Made by a program: the position numbers and the translations under genes. The notes under the pieces were generated by a model. The model saw nothing but the letters and a program-made list of their open reading frames with translations. It was not told the DNA's origin and searched no databases. 64,000 nt of DNA from Ricordea florida (lineage: Eukaryota > Cnidaria > Anthozoa > Corallimorpharia > Ricordeidae). The stretch is from assembly GCA_949710005.1 (NCBI GenBank), contig OX453279.1, positions 25,844,762 to 25,908,761 on the forward strand, read 5' to 3'. Shown in pieces: positions 39,558 to 50,939 of the stretch. Numbering within the stretch: position 1 is the first letter of the stretch; each line of letters opens with the position of its first letter.

Positions 39558-42500
39558 TCAAGAACAACAGGCAAACCTCCGACGGTTTGTTATCATGTTT
39601 CCTGATGTTGTCCATCTCTTTTTACGTGGGTGAAACACTTCAACACTGCTCAAGTAGTCTGTTCCATTATGACCTCCAACAACATAGAGATTTCCATTGA
39701 TCACGGCTGTACCAACTCCACTACGTGGATCTTTCATAGGTGTGATAATTGTCCATATATCAGTTTCAGGATTATGTACTTCAACGCTTTCTAAACTCTG
39801 TTCATTGTAACCCCCAATGGCAAAAAGCAAGCCATTCAACACAGCGACACCAACCATAGATCTTGGTGTCTTCATTGGTGACACCAAACTCCACTGGTTT
39901 GTTCCACTGCTGTAATACTCCACCGAAGATAAATCCCTCTCGCTATTGTAGCCACCTTTAAATCCAAGGGAAAAGACACGCCACTGAAGATTCGAACTTT
40001 GTTGTATTAACTAGAGGAGAATTTGTTTTTAAAAATATTATTGCTACTTGTTTTTGGAGATCATTTTCGTTATTCTCATAACCTAAATGGCTGACAAACA
40101 GTGAAGGTTGTAATGAGAAATTAGTTGCTGTTAACTACTAGAACTTGAAGGGTTGACAATTATGGTTTCTGTCTTCGTGGTCCGGTACACAAGAGCCGGT
40201 ACATAAGACCAAGCAATACATTAGAGCGAAACAATGACTCCTAAACAAAGAAAATACAATGTTCATAGAACAGAACCGAATTAAGTCTATTTTAAAACCC
40301 GGCGTAGTCAATCGATAATTGATTACATTCGATAACAATCGATAAAAATCGATTATTTGTTTTACCAAAATTCCATAAAAATCGATAAAATATTTCGTTG
40401 TGAGTAATCGTTAATTATCGAATTTGAATAAAGGCTATCGATTTTATCATTAACAATTGTTATATACCTAGACTTTCATTCATCAAAACGAGCACTGTGA
40501 TTGGTTGATTCTTGGTCACGTGCCCTTGAACAAATTCAAATGTATCCCGACCGGGAGACAATTGCGCAGTTGTTGCCCGCGTGCCAGTTGTACCGTCTTT
40601 CAGGGTTCATACAAAAAATTGCAACCATTTCTCAAGGACTTTTCAAGGATCAAATGTGATTTTCAAGGACCCCAAACAGGAATGTAATTTCAGGGATGGC
40701 AAATACAAATAGACATACGCATATTCCAAACTAACAGGTTTTCAAGGCCATAAGTTTTTGCTCCATCTCGTTCTCTACGTTGTTCAGTACACTGGTCTTT
40801 TCTTTGGCAGTTCTCCTGAGAGAATTTGACTGTGTCATGAAACTTTTAATTCCAGTTGATTCAGCCTTTTCGGCCAAATTATCCGCTGACCTAACTAAAG
40901 AATCAATGTCTTCAGTCAATCTTCTCTTCTTTTCTTTCAGTTCCTCAATTTCATGCAACAAAGACTTCCTCTTTCGATTTCCTTCTTCTGATTTCTTGTT
41001 TTGTCTTTGTTGATCTAGATACCTTTCATGCCATTTTCTAGCTGAAGCACATGAGGTAAGCAACGACTGAGTGATTGGTACATCCAAAATGCCAGCAACT
41101 GAATCACTGATATGATCACACACAATTCGTTGGGCCACAAGTGATTCATTTGACAGATTCTCAACCTCAAACTCCTTATTTACTGAGAAACCTCTCTCAA
41201 CCGAAGCTTGACCATGATAAAGGACTAAAAGTAGCTGTACCACTTTAAACAACTTCTGGTATGACTCAGTGTTCATGTAAGTACCGAACAGTTCATCCAA
41301 TCTGTCAGTACTGAGTTTGAAGTTAGAAACCTTCTCAGAACCAAAAGCTGGGATGTGGTTCGGAAACCTGATGTACTCCTGAATGAGGGAATGCTCATCA
41401 TGGTATCTTCGTTAGTGCTCCCAGTATCAACATTTTCGCTATTTTGAGTTGCCAAAGAAGTGCTCATCTGACCTTGAGATCCTTTTCAAGTTCCTTGACA
41501 TCAGAAAAAGAATAATAATGCAAAGCAACTTTGCTTTTGACTCCACCGCGTTCGAAGGTTGAGAAAATTCAAGGACTTTTCAAGGACTTGTTAAGAAATT
41601 CAAGGACTTTTCAAGGATAAATTGAGTTCAAGGACTTTTCAAGGACTCCCCCTAAAATTCAAGGACTTTTCAAGACTGTGCGAACCCTGGTCTTTGTTTG
41701 CTTGTTTTTGCTAAGGGAAAGTCTAAATATATAACAAAGCACTTAATGTATGGTCCCTCGGGAAACTAGTTAGTTTTGTTTTCCCTCGAGTCCTGATGTT
41801 TCCCTCGACTTCGTCTCGGGAAACATCAGGACTCTCGGGAAACAAAACTAACTGTTTCCCTCGGAACCATACATTAAGTGTATATAATATCGAATTTATC
41901 GAAAGTGAATTATCGTACCATTTTTCGAAACGGAAACACCAAAAGATATTTTAAAAAGAGCTCGCAGAAACACTTATAACAACTTTCCTGTTCGTTTAGC
42001 GATAAAAATTACTACATCTTTTCTACAAAGGTTTAGTAATACTCAGTGTGTGTTGAAATCCACTTTAGATCCCTGATTTGTTTTTTATTTGCTGATGTAA
42101 CACAATCTTGTTGCACTTTTACCCAGTCTGTAAAGGGAAAGATTTATGATCAAATTATCTGCATGCCCTCGGGCCCGTAATCTAAATGTTACATAAAAAG
42201 CAATAGCTTGTGGTAGAGACTAAAAACCAACGATGATAATATTTATTATATGACTAGCTCCGTGAGCGGGCAAGATGAACCGAATCTCGCGCTGTGATTG
42301 GCTACCCGAGCGGGCAATATGGAGCTATCTTGCCCGCTCGGGATAAGGGCTTTGTCCCGCAAGGAAAATTCATCGAGGCGAAAGCCGGTTTACCAAAATT
42401 TTCTTTCTTAGTTTTACCCTGAAAAATCTTTTCCGTGACAGTTAAAGATTTCCTGTGGTTTGTGTATCGATGGAGCTGGAAAACGAGAAAACTTGATTTT

Positions 42501-42602
42501 TGCATGTAACGGGCTTCCTTTTCAGTCCTTGAAAATAAACACGTACACGGATCATTTTTTGGTGTTTTATCCCATATAATAAATCCTTTATTGACCAAGC
42601 TT

Positions 42603-42635
<33 letters not shown>

Positions 42636-45600
42636 GTTTTTTTGTGTGTTTATGGACCTCGACTTCGTCTCGGTCTATAAAAATGCAAAAAGAACTTAGC
42701 CAATATCCAGCCATCTTGACCTCACGCTTGGTCAATAACCTATATTTATTGCCATCCAATACATGTGTCTTTACATGTAATACTACTTGAACATGAACAA
42801 AACTGTAGTAAATGAAAATTATGCAGCTTCTACATCGTCGAAGAAAAGAGTGGTTTTTAAAGAATATCAGTTGTCTGGATTGAGGCAAGCCTTTCAAGGA
42901 ACTAATGGCCATGCAAGCCCAGAGTTGACGGAAAAGTTGGCCGAGACTCTAGACTTGGAAGCAAAACAAGTAAGACTAACGAGTTTTACAACTCTTTGTA
43001 TAATCCTTTGCTTAAAAAAAGGTGTATTTATTTTATTTTATCGCATATTATTGTTGATAATCTTATCGATAACTATGCTATTAAAAGTGCAATAGCCTTC
43101 TACGAAGGCCGGTGTGATCTGATCGCGTGATAGCCTCCTACGCAGACGTTCTTAGGGCTAGTCACGCGTTCTTCCCCCACGTGGGGGAGAAACGCGTGAC
43201 AAAGAAACGCGTGACAAACACCTGGAACGTCTGCGTAGTAGGCTAATCGCGTGACGAGCTCAAAGAGGTGTCTGCATAGGAGACTAACATTGATTACTTT
43301 TTATTCTCCATATTCCTCATAGGTCAAAACTTGGTTTCAAAACAGCCGGAACAAAGGAAAAAGAGTAAATTTTGACGATAATCTTGAAGCCGAGAAGCCG
43401 GAAAAGGAAAAATGATTTACGTTTGTAATCCCGGGTTGTAGTCGAACAATAAAATCGGGAAGAAAATCATAATGCAGTCTCTTTGGTCACTTATAGAGTG
43501 CTTGTCAACAAATCATTTCTTTGCCGCCCGCCTTTGAAATCTACATTAAAAGAGTCACAATCAAACGCTCCCTCAAAAGAAACAGGATAATTTTTATCGA
43601 TTCTATAACGATCAATGAATCCGATAAAATCGGTAAAATTAACACTTCGTCGGCTGAGTATCGAATTTTATCGATTGACCGATAAAATTGATATCGCTTA
43701 AAATCAATTTATCGATAGATATCTATTTATCGAATGATTTTCGGATATCGATTTTTATCGATTGACTACGCCGGGTTTAAACTGCGTGAAGAGAATTGAA
43801 GCTGAAACAGGATTCAAACGTGCAAACTTGTGAGCACCAGTGCAACGCTACACCAGCTGTCAGCTTATCCAGTCGTCTACTCTGGGAGCACGTTAATAGT
43901 GGGCTTCTTCCATTATGATTTCAACCGCATTGCAAATATTATGGTACACCCTGATTTACAAAGTACAAAACAGAGCTAGCTGAAAGTAAATTGTCATTGG
44001 CCTATACTTTGCACGGCGTGAGCTAGCAGGCACACATCTAGTAAAATGAGGCTTATAAGATGGGCCATGTTTTATGTTTTTTTTTTGTATTTTATTGGCT
44101 ATGTTTTATGTGACCTGTACCTTTACTCAAGTTAACGGTGCATCAATTTTATTTGTTTGACCAGCTGCATTTAACAATTATTTGCCAAAGGCGAAGTGAT
44201 TATTGCTGAATATTCACCAATAATCACTGAGCCTGGGCAAATAATTGTTTTAGTATAAATACACAGGTGATTATTTCAAAAAAAAGAAAAGAAAAAACAC
44301 TGTACAACATGAAAACACACACACACACATTGTATGCCTGGCAGTCATTTTGTTCGTCAAGGTGATTATCAGCTGATAATCACAGATAGTGAACCAATCA
44401 GAGCGCGTGATTTTGTATAATCAACGGAGTATTTAGACTAAACTAAGTTACTTACCTACTGCATACAGTGCACCATTTAATGATGCCATGCCTAGCATAC
44501 TTCGTTCTGTGGTCATTTCTGCTATCATGTTCCACTCTCCTGTGCGTGGATTATATCTTTCTGCTGTATTGACAGTCATCTGTCCGTTATATCCACCTAC
44601 TGCGTAAAGGAGACCATCAAGTACAGCCACGCCTACACTACTTCGATGTTCGTTCATGCTATTTGTCACTGTCCACGCGTCTACACTAGGATCATAACAT
44701 TCTACCTGTAATAAGAGATGGAATCATCACTTTCGTGTAATAAGATTGTAATAAAATATAAGCCATGCTCTGGTTTGTCAGCTACCTGTGTTTGCATCAG
44801 GGTCTGTAGTGATACAATAAATGTACATGAAGTCTAACCAGACATCTCACCAATATTTTATAAAAGAAGTGAAAAATGGTGATTAACAATTAACCAACAT
44901 ACATACACTAAAGCAAAAGCTCTCTCATACCAAGTTCAAACTTCATACATGGTAAGGTAAAAAGTAGCGAGCCCTAAAGCCCACAAGGCCAGAGCTTATC
45001 CCGGTTTCAATAGCATGAAGCACCTGGGAGTATTATTAAACCCCCCTGGATGGGATGCCAGTCCATCGCAGTGTCACCCCCAGCATTGTATTGCCAGTAC
45101 CCATTCATACAACTTGATGGACAGAGACAGTGTGGAGTAAAGTTTCTTGTCTAAGGAAACAACAGAGTGCCAGCACCAGGGCTTGAACTCCAAACCTTCT
45201 GCTTGGACATCCCACACGCTAACCATTACACTCCTGTGCCTCCACATACATATCACACTGAAAACCAGGCTATAAATTAGAACCAAGAGATTGGAGGAAG
45301 GGACCAACTCATGGATAGGCCTGACAACAAATCTCCAATCTAAAAGTCTCTTTCAAAACAAAATACATGTATATGGCTTTCTGAATCAAAACTCGGATAT
45401 TGAGAGTGGAAGGGTTTGTATTTCCATTTTGAGACCTGTTGCATGCTGTTTACAATGTTTAAAACCTTTAACCTTGTTGTTCAATTCTGAGTTATTCTAA
45501 AAGATCAGAGCCTTATTTGGTGCACAAGCCTTTATCACTTTAAGCTCCAGAGTCGAGATACAAATTCATATCTGTCATAGATATGACAATGAAATTGATT

Positions 45601-47284
45601 ACATCTCAGATAAACAGCCTCATACTGGCTGAAAAAGAACTGTTTCAGTCTAAATATAGATCTGTAAAAAAAAAATAAATGAAAAATTAATTGACTCTGA
45701 TTGGCTGAGAGCAGTGCAGTTCAAGTGTAACACCAGCGCAAAAAGTGAAACACAAGTGCAAAAAGAGTAACACCATCTTAAGGTTATGATTGGCTGGAAG
45801 ACAATAAGAAATTTTCTAAGCTAACAATAGCACATAAAATGATGACAAAAATTTTCTGTGCAAAGTTGGAAAAATGTTTTCTCAAGTGAGAAAAAAATGG
45901 CTACATAAATCAAGAAAGGTTTACTCTGGTCAATACTTTTTTCATGTTGATAATATCATTAAGTCATTCTACGGTTTTCCTCATTCAATTCAGTCAATTA
46001 ATTTGCACTGGTGAGTTTTAAAACAAAAATTGATATAAAGCAGGACCTGAACTGCTCCTTTTGTACCAACCATCCCGAAAACATGATCCACCTCTTCCGG
46101 AACTGTACAATAGTAGCCACCTGTTGGGAAAATTTGACTGAAAAACTTAAGCAGGTCAATCTAATGACAATAGACTTTTCAAAACACACTGACATATATC
46201 TGGGTCTGAGACTGGACAGTTTAACTAAATTTCTGCTTTCGTCTGGCAAGATATTATATATGGAGCTGCACGGTCACCAAGAAGATCCCGATTTTAACAA
46301 CTTTTCTTGTGTCCCTAAAATCGCAGTTTCACATAGAGTCCAACAACCTCGATGCAGTTTCTAAGAAATGGAATCCTTTACTTCCACTTCTCAACATCAC
46401 GGTATCATAAAAGCCATCTATCTACTTTCTGCAAGCGAACCAAGGCCAAAGTGCAATTGAGAGTTAGACATACCACCAACATTTTTAATTTAAATTACTT
46501 ATCTCGGAAATCTTTCTGCACTGCTTATTTCTTAATTGTATCTGGGACTAATTATTAATTATTAGTAATTGTTTACTTTGTTGTAGTAAGTGTAGTGATT
46601 AATGTAACTTATCTTAGTGTGAATGTATTTTCATTCTTTTTTTGGCAGTGGTGTTTACTTTGTTGTAGTAAGTGTAGTGATTCATGTAACTTATCTTAGT
46701 GTGAATGTATTTTCATTCTTTTTTTTGGCAGTGGTGTTTACTTTGTTGTAGTAAGTGTAGTGATTCATGTAACTTGTCTTAAACAAAAAAGTTTTTCAAA
46801 AAGGTGAAATTGCACTCACTGAAGCAGCTTGTGCAATTTCAGCTTTTTGAAAGACTCACAAGTACAAATTAATTCCAAGTTGAACTCCAAACCATATTAC
46901 GATGACCATTAAATACCTGACGTAGTGCAGCAATCCCATCTGATCCACCAACAGCATAAAGAATTCCATCCAAGATTGCAACGCCCAAGCTACGACGTGG
47001 TGTGAGTAATGAAGATACTTCATGCCACGTGTCTGAACTGGGATTAAACCTTTCAACAGTAGTGACTGTACAGCGACCTAAGATAAAGACATACCATGGA
47101 TCCTCAATAATATGTACAGCACTTACATGTAACCGCCAACAGGTTAGCTCAGTTGGTTGAGCACTGGACTATCGTGCAGTAGGACATAGGTTCAAACCTG
47201 GCCTGGACTTATACTCAGGGTCTTTAAATTACTTAAAGTGCTCCCTTTGCAATAACATCTTTAAATGGTTATATATATATATAA

Positions 47285-47369
<85 letters not shown>

Positions 47370-48964
47370 GTATATACTAAAACTGTGGATAGCGTTGAAG
47401 GTGCGCTCTGATTGGCTAGTCAAACTCCGAATATCCTGTGCTATTTACCTCCGAGCAACTTGCGAGTTTTTTGCTCAGTTTGTACTGTTTGTTAAAAGAA
47501 ATAATAATAATAATAATAATAATAATGATAATAATAATAACAATAATAATGATAATGATGATGATGATAATAATGATAATGATAATAATGATAATAATAA
47601 TAATGAACTTTATTTGAGTGTACACTGTATCTAGCACAGTTGTACTTATTGGGGACACTGTAAAGCACAAATGAAATCAAATCAATTCAAATCAAATCAA
47701 ATGTTGGTTTTTGTGGAGAGGGGAAAACTGGAGTACCTGGAAAACCTCTCGAAGCAGAGTGAAGAATCAACATACTCAGCCCCCATATGATGCCAGGGGC
47801 CAGGAATCAACCCGGGCCCTCACCACTGCACCAAGCCTGCGGTTCTAGCTTTTTCATGTGTGTCAATAAAAGTAACTTTACCATTTTAAGTTACATATCC
47901 TGAAATTTCTCATCTTTTTATGACTTTATACTATATATGACAAAAGTCATTTTAGAAAGCTCACCAGGGATGGTTTCTCCACCCACTACATAGATCCACT
48001 CTGCTTCACCATATAATTTTCGAGGCCTCAATCGGTTGCTTTGGGAGAACTCACTTCGAAGCTGTGGGCATAGGTGATGCCGCCTAGCTTCTTCAAAGAG
48101 GTGGTTGCTCTGTGGATTACCTGAGATCAATCCATCATCGAGAACCTTTGTGACAAGAAATTCCCAAGCCATAAGTGGGAATCTTATTTCTTCAGCCAGT
48201 TGAGGTACTTTCACCAGTCTTTCTTTTAAGTTATACCTAGCCCATCTCACGGCCGCCTCGTAAACTTCCTCTTCGTGGCGGACATGAAGAGAGTCTTTAC
48301 GTATAAGTTCTAATACGTCCTCAAACGGTGATTGCAAAAACTCCTCGTGTTGTGTCATTTGAGAGAAATTTCGTTGCGCGTATTGATAGGCAATTTTGCC
48401 AAGCTTAAAGCAGCCATGACTCTCGGCAAAACGTTTAACGCCAAGACAATTCGACGGATGAAGCTTGTTCTCTAAAAATTCACAACATTTTCCCATAAGC
48501 ACTTCAACTTGCAACATACTCGCTACAGCAAGAAGTGACTGTACATTGTGAACTGTAATGTCGACATGAGCAACGTAAGCGAAGTCGACAACCATTTGCA
48601 CAGAGAGAGGATCCATTCCATTCAAGCAAACAATACGCTCCTTGCTTTCTACAAGGTCACTGGTAAACATCGCACTGAAATATGGACTGATCGCAGCCAA
48701 GATAACTCGGTGAGCCTTAATCTTCTTTCCAGAAACATTAAGCTTCACATCGCAGAGTTCATCTCGTCTTCGAAAGTTGTCTAGTGCTGTTAGGAGTAAC
48801 TGAGCATGTTGCACTCGAAACATAACACTATCTGTTTCACCATCTGTAATGCTGCTCCCACTGTCCACATCTTGGCAACCAAACCAAGAGCGTCTTATTT
48901 TGCGTTTTGAATTCCTGTTTTCTGGAGGGTTCAAAACACACTGCTGTAACTCGGCGTCCACCAT
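39558..48964 (-). CDS. BTB-BACK-Kelch protein (4 exons)
   Basis: Predicted 602-residue Kelch-like protein, a probable substrate adaptor for CUL3 ubiquitin ligase. Exons in coding order: 48964-47965, 47077-46917, 44705-44456, 39955-39558; phases join (1, 0, 1) and all borders are GT-AG. Exon 1 holds a variable N-terminus, the BTB domain (DELCDVKLNV, KIKAHRVILAAISPYFSAMF), the BACK domain (HPSNCLGVKRFAESHGC) and the start of the propeller (WIYVVGGE). Exons 2-4 encode about five Kelch repeats with GG doublets (LYAVGGSDG, LYAVGGYNG, LFAIGGYNE, LYVVGGHNG). I chose the Met at 48964 (context ATCATGG) over the in-frame Met at 48994. The vertebrate KLHL paralogue is not determined. Intron 3 (4.5 kb) holds the opposite-strand homeobox gene and several nested elements. 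Confidence 0.92.
40601..41699 (-). mobile_element. 1.1-kb CAGGG-ended transposon
   Basis: Ends CAGGGTTC and GAACCCTG, with subterminal repeats of TCAAGGACTTTTCAAGGA in both orientations. Exact 6-bp duplication GTCTTT (40595-40600, 41700-41705). It sits inside a foldback element whose uninterrupted sister at 30.15 kb has one GTCTTT. Contains a transposase-like minus-strand frame. Confidence 0.9.
40731..41467 (-). pseudogene. Transposase C-terminal fragment (hAT-like dimerisation region)
   Basis: Two overlapping minus-strand frames (41467-41273 and 41300-40731). The second gives LYHGQASVERGFSVNKEFEV and NLSNESLVAQRIVCDHI, resembling the C-terminal dimerisation region of hAT-type transposases. 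A Lys/Glu-rich coiled coil follows (EELKEKKRRLTEDIDSL). The catalytic core is missing, so the element is internally deleted and non-autonomous. Confidence 0.6.
42228..42750. repeat. Composite foldback region upstream of the homeobox gene
   Basis: One hairpin is formed by GAGCGGGCAAGAT/ATCTTGCCCGCTC near 42270-42345. A second has arms GTCAAGATGGCTGGATATTG and the complement around ACTTCGTCTC (42616-42722). AATATTTATTATATGAC lies at the left border and ACCTATATTTATTGCC at the right. It ends about 40 bp before the homeobox start codon. Confidence 0.65.
42793..43415 (+). CDS. Minimal divergent homeobox gene (2 exons)
   Basis: Predicted 89-residue protein that is little more than a homeodomain, so a DNA-binding factor. 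Exons 42793-42969 and 43323-43415, GT-AG, phase 0. The homeodomain runs from about KKRVVFKEYQLSGLRQAF through helix 3 QVKTWFQNSRNKGKR. Trp48, Phe49, Asn51 and Arg53 are kept; position 52 is Ser instead of Arg. The loop between helices 1 and 2 is one residue longer than standard. The intron falls between Gln and Val of helix 3, the common 44/45 homeobox intron site. An acidic/basic tail (EAEKPEKEK) follows. An in-frame stop lies just before the ATG; an upstream exon joined at 42828 (ATGCAG acceptor) is possible. Class not assigned. Nested in Kelch intron 3, opposite strand. Confidence 0.8.
43131..43245. mobile_element. 115-bp MITE with 9-bp duplication
   Basis: Ends TAGCCTCCTACGCAGACGTT and the complement with one mismatch; exact 9-bp duplication ATCGCGTGA (43122-43130, 43246-43254). 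The interior has a CCCCCACGTGGGGG palindrome and CACGCGTT/AACGCGTG arms. Outer sequences (TAGCCTTCTACG at 43093, GCATAGGAGACTA at 43274-43286) look like the ends of an older relative into which it inserted. Located in the homeobox intron. Confidence 0.85.
44171..44446. mobile_element. Relative of the 26-kb foldback element
   Basis: Shares AACAATTATTTGCC, GATTATTGCTGAATATTCAC with its partial complement, GTTTTAGTATAAATACACAG and AACCAATCAGAGCGCG with 26050-26358. Contains a short (CA)n run. It ends about ten bases from the donor of Kelch exon 3. Confidence 0.78.
44950..45245 (-). mobile_element. tRNA-derived SINE with long body
   Basis: The minus strand begins GGAGGCACAGGAGTGTAATG with A box TAATGGTTAGCG and B box GAGTTCAAGCC, then a body with CCTTAGACAAGAAACTTTAC, GACACTGCGATGGACTGGC and ATCCCATCCAGGGGGG. 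A different family from the 11-14 kb SINEs. In intron 2 of the Kelch gene. Confidence 0.75.
45998..46440 (+). pseudogene. LINE 3' fragment with RT-associated zinc knuckle
   Basis: Plus-strand frame with CSFCTNHPENMIHLFRNC, the Cys/His motif after reverse transcriptase in many LINEs, then YLGLRLDSLTKFLLSSGKIL. A shift near 46290 moves to NLDAVSKKWNPLLPLL. Truncated, in Kelch intron 2. Confidence 0.7.
46569..46777. repeat. About 84-bp tandem repeat, 2.5 copies
   Basis: Unit begins TTTACTTTGTTGTAGTAAGT and ends with TTTTTTTGGCAGTGGTG; copies are nearly identical. Confidence 0.9.
47146..47262 (+). mobile_element. tRNA-like SINE head
   Basis: TTAGCTCAGTTGGTTGAGC (A box) and GGTTCAAACCTGG (B box) about 35 bp apart, without a clean acceptor stem. 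Followed by a short AT-rich tail and the (AT)n run. In Kelch intron 1. Confidence 0.6.
47270..47366. repeat. (AT)n microsatellite
   Basis: About 95 bp of almost pure AT dinucleotides. Confidence 0.97.
47500..47606. repeat. (AAT)n/(GAT)n microsatellite
   Basis: Trinucleotide run of AAT, GAT and CAA variants. The poly-Asn and poly-Ile open frames across it are artefacts. Confidence 0.95.
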
Positions 48965-49119
48965 GATGCAGTGTACAAAACTTAGGTTATTCATTTATTC
49001 ATTTATCTATTTATTGTTCGATTATTGTTCGTCGTTCTCACGGGTCAACCTCCGCTGACCGCCCATATCCGGATTAGCTTGCTAGTGGCAATTACATGGG
49101 TCTTTTAAAAATTATTTTA

Positions 49120-49780
49120 AGATTAGTTAAAGATTTTTGTTGGTTGAGTTTGATCGTCAGGTTGGCTCAGCTACATAATAATCCGGAATCTTTTAAATTT
49201 TGGGAATTTTAGACATCAAAGAGAATTTGAGAAACTCTCCGGAATTTAAGAAAAAAAATTGACAATTTCGAGAATTTTAGAGCAATTTGAACTTTCACCT
49301 GACATGTTGGAAACTTTTCACAGGCAAATAATTTTGTTTGTATTCCAACCTACCAGGAGAGTGGTCAGTCGTTATAATTATTATTAACACTGAGTTGGAG
49401 CTGGTCAGGGGCTCAGAGATAGGTCCAGTGTGAAGGTTCTACCTTGAAGTCTTGTACGCCATTTTTTCATGTCGATTCAAGAGAAGTTTACATAGGACAT
49501 TCGTTTAAAAAGAAAGATAAATACATATATAGGCAATTGTAAAATGATGTTTTTGCCACTTTTTAACACTGACAATGATGTTTTACGATACAAATCATTG
49601 TTTCTTGCTACATCGCTATAAGACACGAAATTTAGAACAGAATTTTCTTGAATTTTGATGGAGAGTTTTTGGAGAATTTTAGACATTTGTAAAATAATTT
49701 TAGAGCTTTTGTTTGGGAAATTTCATAAAGTATTTTAGACAGTTTTTCGGGAATTATGTAGCTAATCCTATCGTCAGGTT
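49120..49780. mobile_element. Diffuse inverted-repeat element
   Basis: CAGCTACATAAT near 49170 is matched by ATTATGTAGCT near 49760, and GAATTTTAGA recurs along the interior. TCGTCAGGTT occurs just outside both ends. Boundaries uncertain. It lies between the Kelch start and the GPCR. Confidence 0.4.
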
Positions 49781-49916
49781 TGTTGATCACAATGGTTTTT
49801 TCCAGAATTAAAATATACTACACCTGGACGATCAAACAGACTGAGACTCTTGCATTTAAACCATTTACAGAACCTTTTGGCTTCGAACGACGAAATCCTG
49901 CGCTATAATTGTCTAA

Positions 49917-50368
49917 GGGCTCGTTTACATAGAGGGTCTCCCTACCAGAAGGGTCAACATGCAAACTCTCAAACTCGGGAAGCAAGGGTCGCTCCAGGGG
50001 GTAGGGCTAGCGTCACGGCTCGGTCGCTAAGCTTCGTAAACAACAAAATGGCGGGCAAGAATTCTCTTTTGGCGCTACACTCAGTTTTCCTCTCTTTGAC
50101 ATCCTTGGCTGCGGTATTTCAGTGCTATGGCCTATTATTGTCAATGCCAATAGCTCAAACAGCGCGCGAAATACGTCATTTCGAGATAGCCCTCCCCTTC
50201 GGGTCACCCTACCCTGAGCGTTTGCATGGCTTAAGTAAACAAAAACCTAGTTGATAGGGTAACCGTACTCCTAACGTGACCCTACCGGACATGTAAACAC
50301 AACCACGAAAAACAATACAGGAAGTTCACCTCCTTGGAGCGTGACCCTATCTCCGTGTAAACAGGCCC
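49917..50368. mobile_element. 452-bp PIF/Harbinger-like MITE
   Basis: Ends GGGCTCGTTTACA and TGTAAACAGGCCC flanked by TAA on both sides (49914-49916, 50369-50371). A TAA-type duplication with GGGC ends suggests PIF/Harbinger. The open frame inside (ATG at 50048) has no recognised domain. Confidence 0.75.
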
Positions 50369-50633
50369 TAATAAGCCGGCAAGTCATCTTTCTCGCTTAG
50401 ATATTACTTTCCAGACTATAAGATTTTGCTGTTTTTTTTATTTACATGGTGTTGGGCTCCTGATTAGACACAACCCACGTTGCCACTATTTGACAAAAGC
50501 AATGAAAATTCCGAAAAAAATGGTGATATCTATTAGCTAACATAAATCCTTAAACCCGTGTGAATGCTTCTTGGGGTGAAAAAAACCAATCAATCTCAAC
50601 AAATATTTTACTTCGTTTCTACTGTATGTAGAC

Positions 50634-50889
50634 TGGAGAAATTGTGGTAAGAGAATGCATCCTCCATGCTGGGTTCTTTTGTTATGATAAGGGGACAGAA
50701 TTTATTATTACATCCGGAAACTATTTTAACTGACCAATGGCTGATCGCCTGGTTGTAATTTCAACTTTCCACTTCCGGTATTGGGAAACCGCGCAGCCAT
50801 GGAACCAGATTTTAAATGGATTCTGCGCTAAAAATAGATTCTCCCTTATCATATCAGATGGGGTGATGTTCTCTGCTCATTTTCTCTTG
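50634..50889. mobile_element. hAT-like MITE, copy 2
   Basis: Diverged copy of 6769-7028; shares ATGATAAGGGGACAGAAT, CCGGAAACTATTTTAACTGA and AACCGCGCAGCCATGGAAC. Flanking octamers ATGTAGAC and ATGAAGAC match at seven of eight positions. It ends 50 bp from the GPCR stop codon, so it probably lies in the 3' UTR. Confidence 0.85.
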
Positions 50890-50939
50890 ATGAAGACCAA
50901 GAGCTCATTCAATTTTCTTTGCGGCATCTTTTTCTACTT

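Larger units (their letters stand above)
40452..41885. mobile_element. Foldback element, interrupted copy
   Basis: Reverse-complement copy of 29980-30300, split after 40600 by the element 40601-41699 and continuing from 41706. The rest is nearly identical to the uninterrupted copy. Confidence 0.85.
40295..43778. mobile_element. 3.5-kb segment bounded by 24-bp inverted repeats
   Basis: Perfect 24-bp inverted repeats at 40295-40318 and 43755-43778, beginning AAACCCGGCGTAGTCAATCG. Inward, both sides are rich in ATCGATAA/TTATCGAT motifs for about 150 bp. It contains the split foldback element, the CAGGG element, other hairpins and the homeobox gene. No clear target duplication; both borders have TTTAAA-like sequence. 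Either one element or two inverted solo copies. Confidence 0.55.

Noticed and set aside
38180-42969. Joining the 38-kb frame to the homeobox exon as one gene
   Set aside because: The only donor near its end leaves phase 0, while the candidate acceptors in the homeobox exon need phase 1, and a stop precedes the homeobox ATG.
47416-47680. Long poly-Ile/poly-Tyr and poly-Asn frames
   Set aside because: Translations of the trinucleotide microsatellite.
50048-50254. Frame starting MAGKNSLLALHSVFLSL, resembling a signal peptide
   Set aside because: It lies entirely inside the 452-bp Harbinger-like MITE and has no domain.
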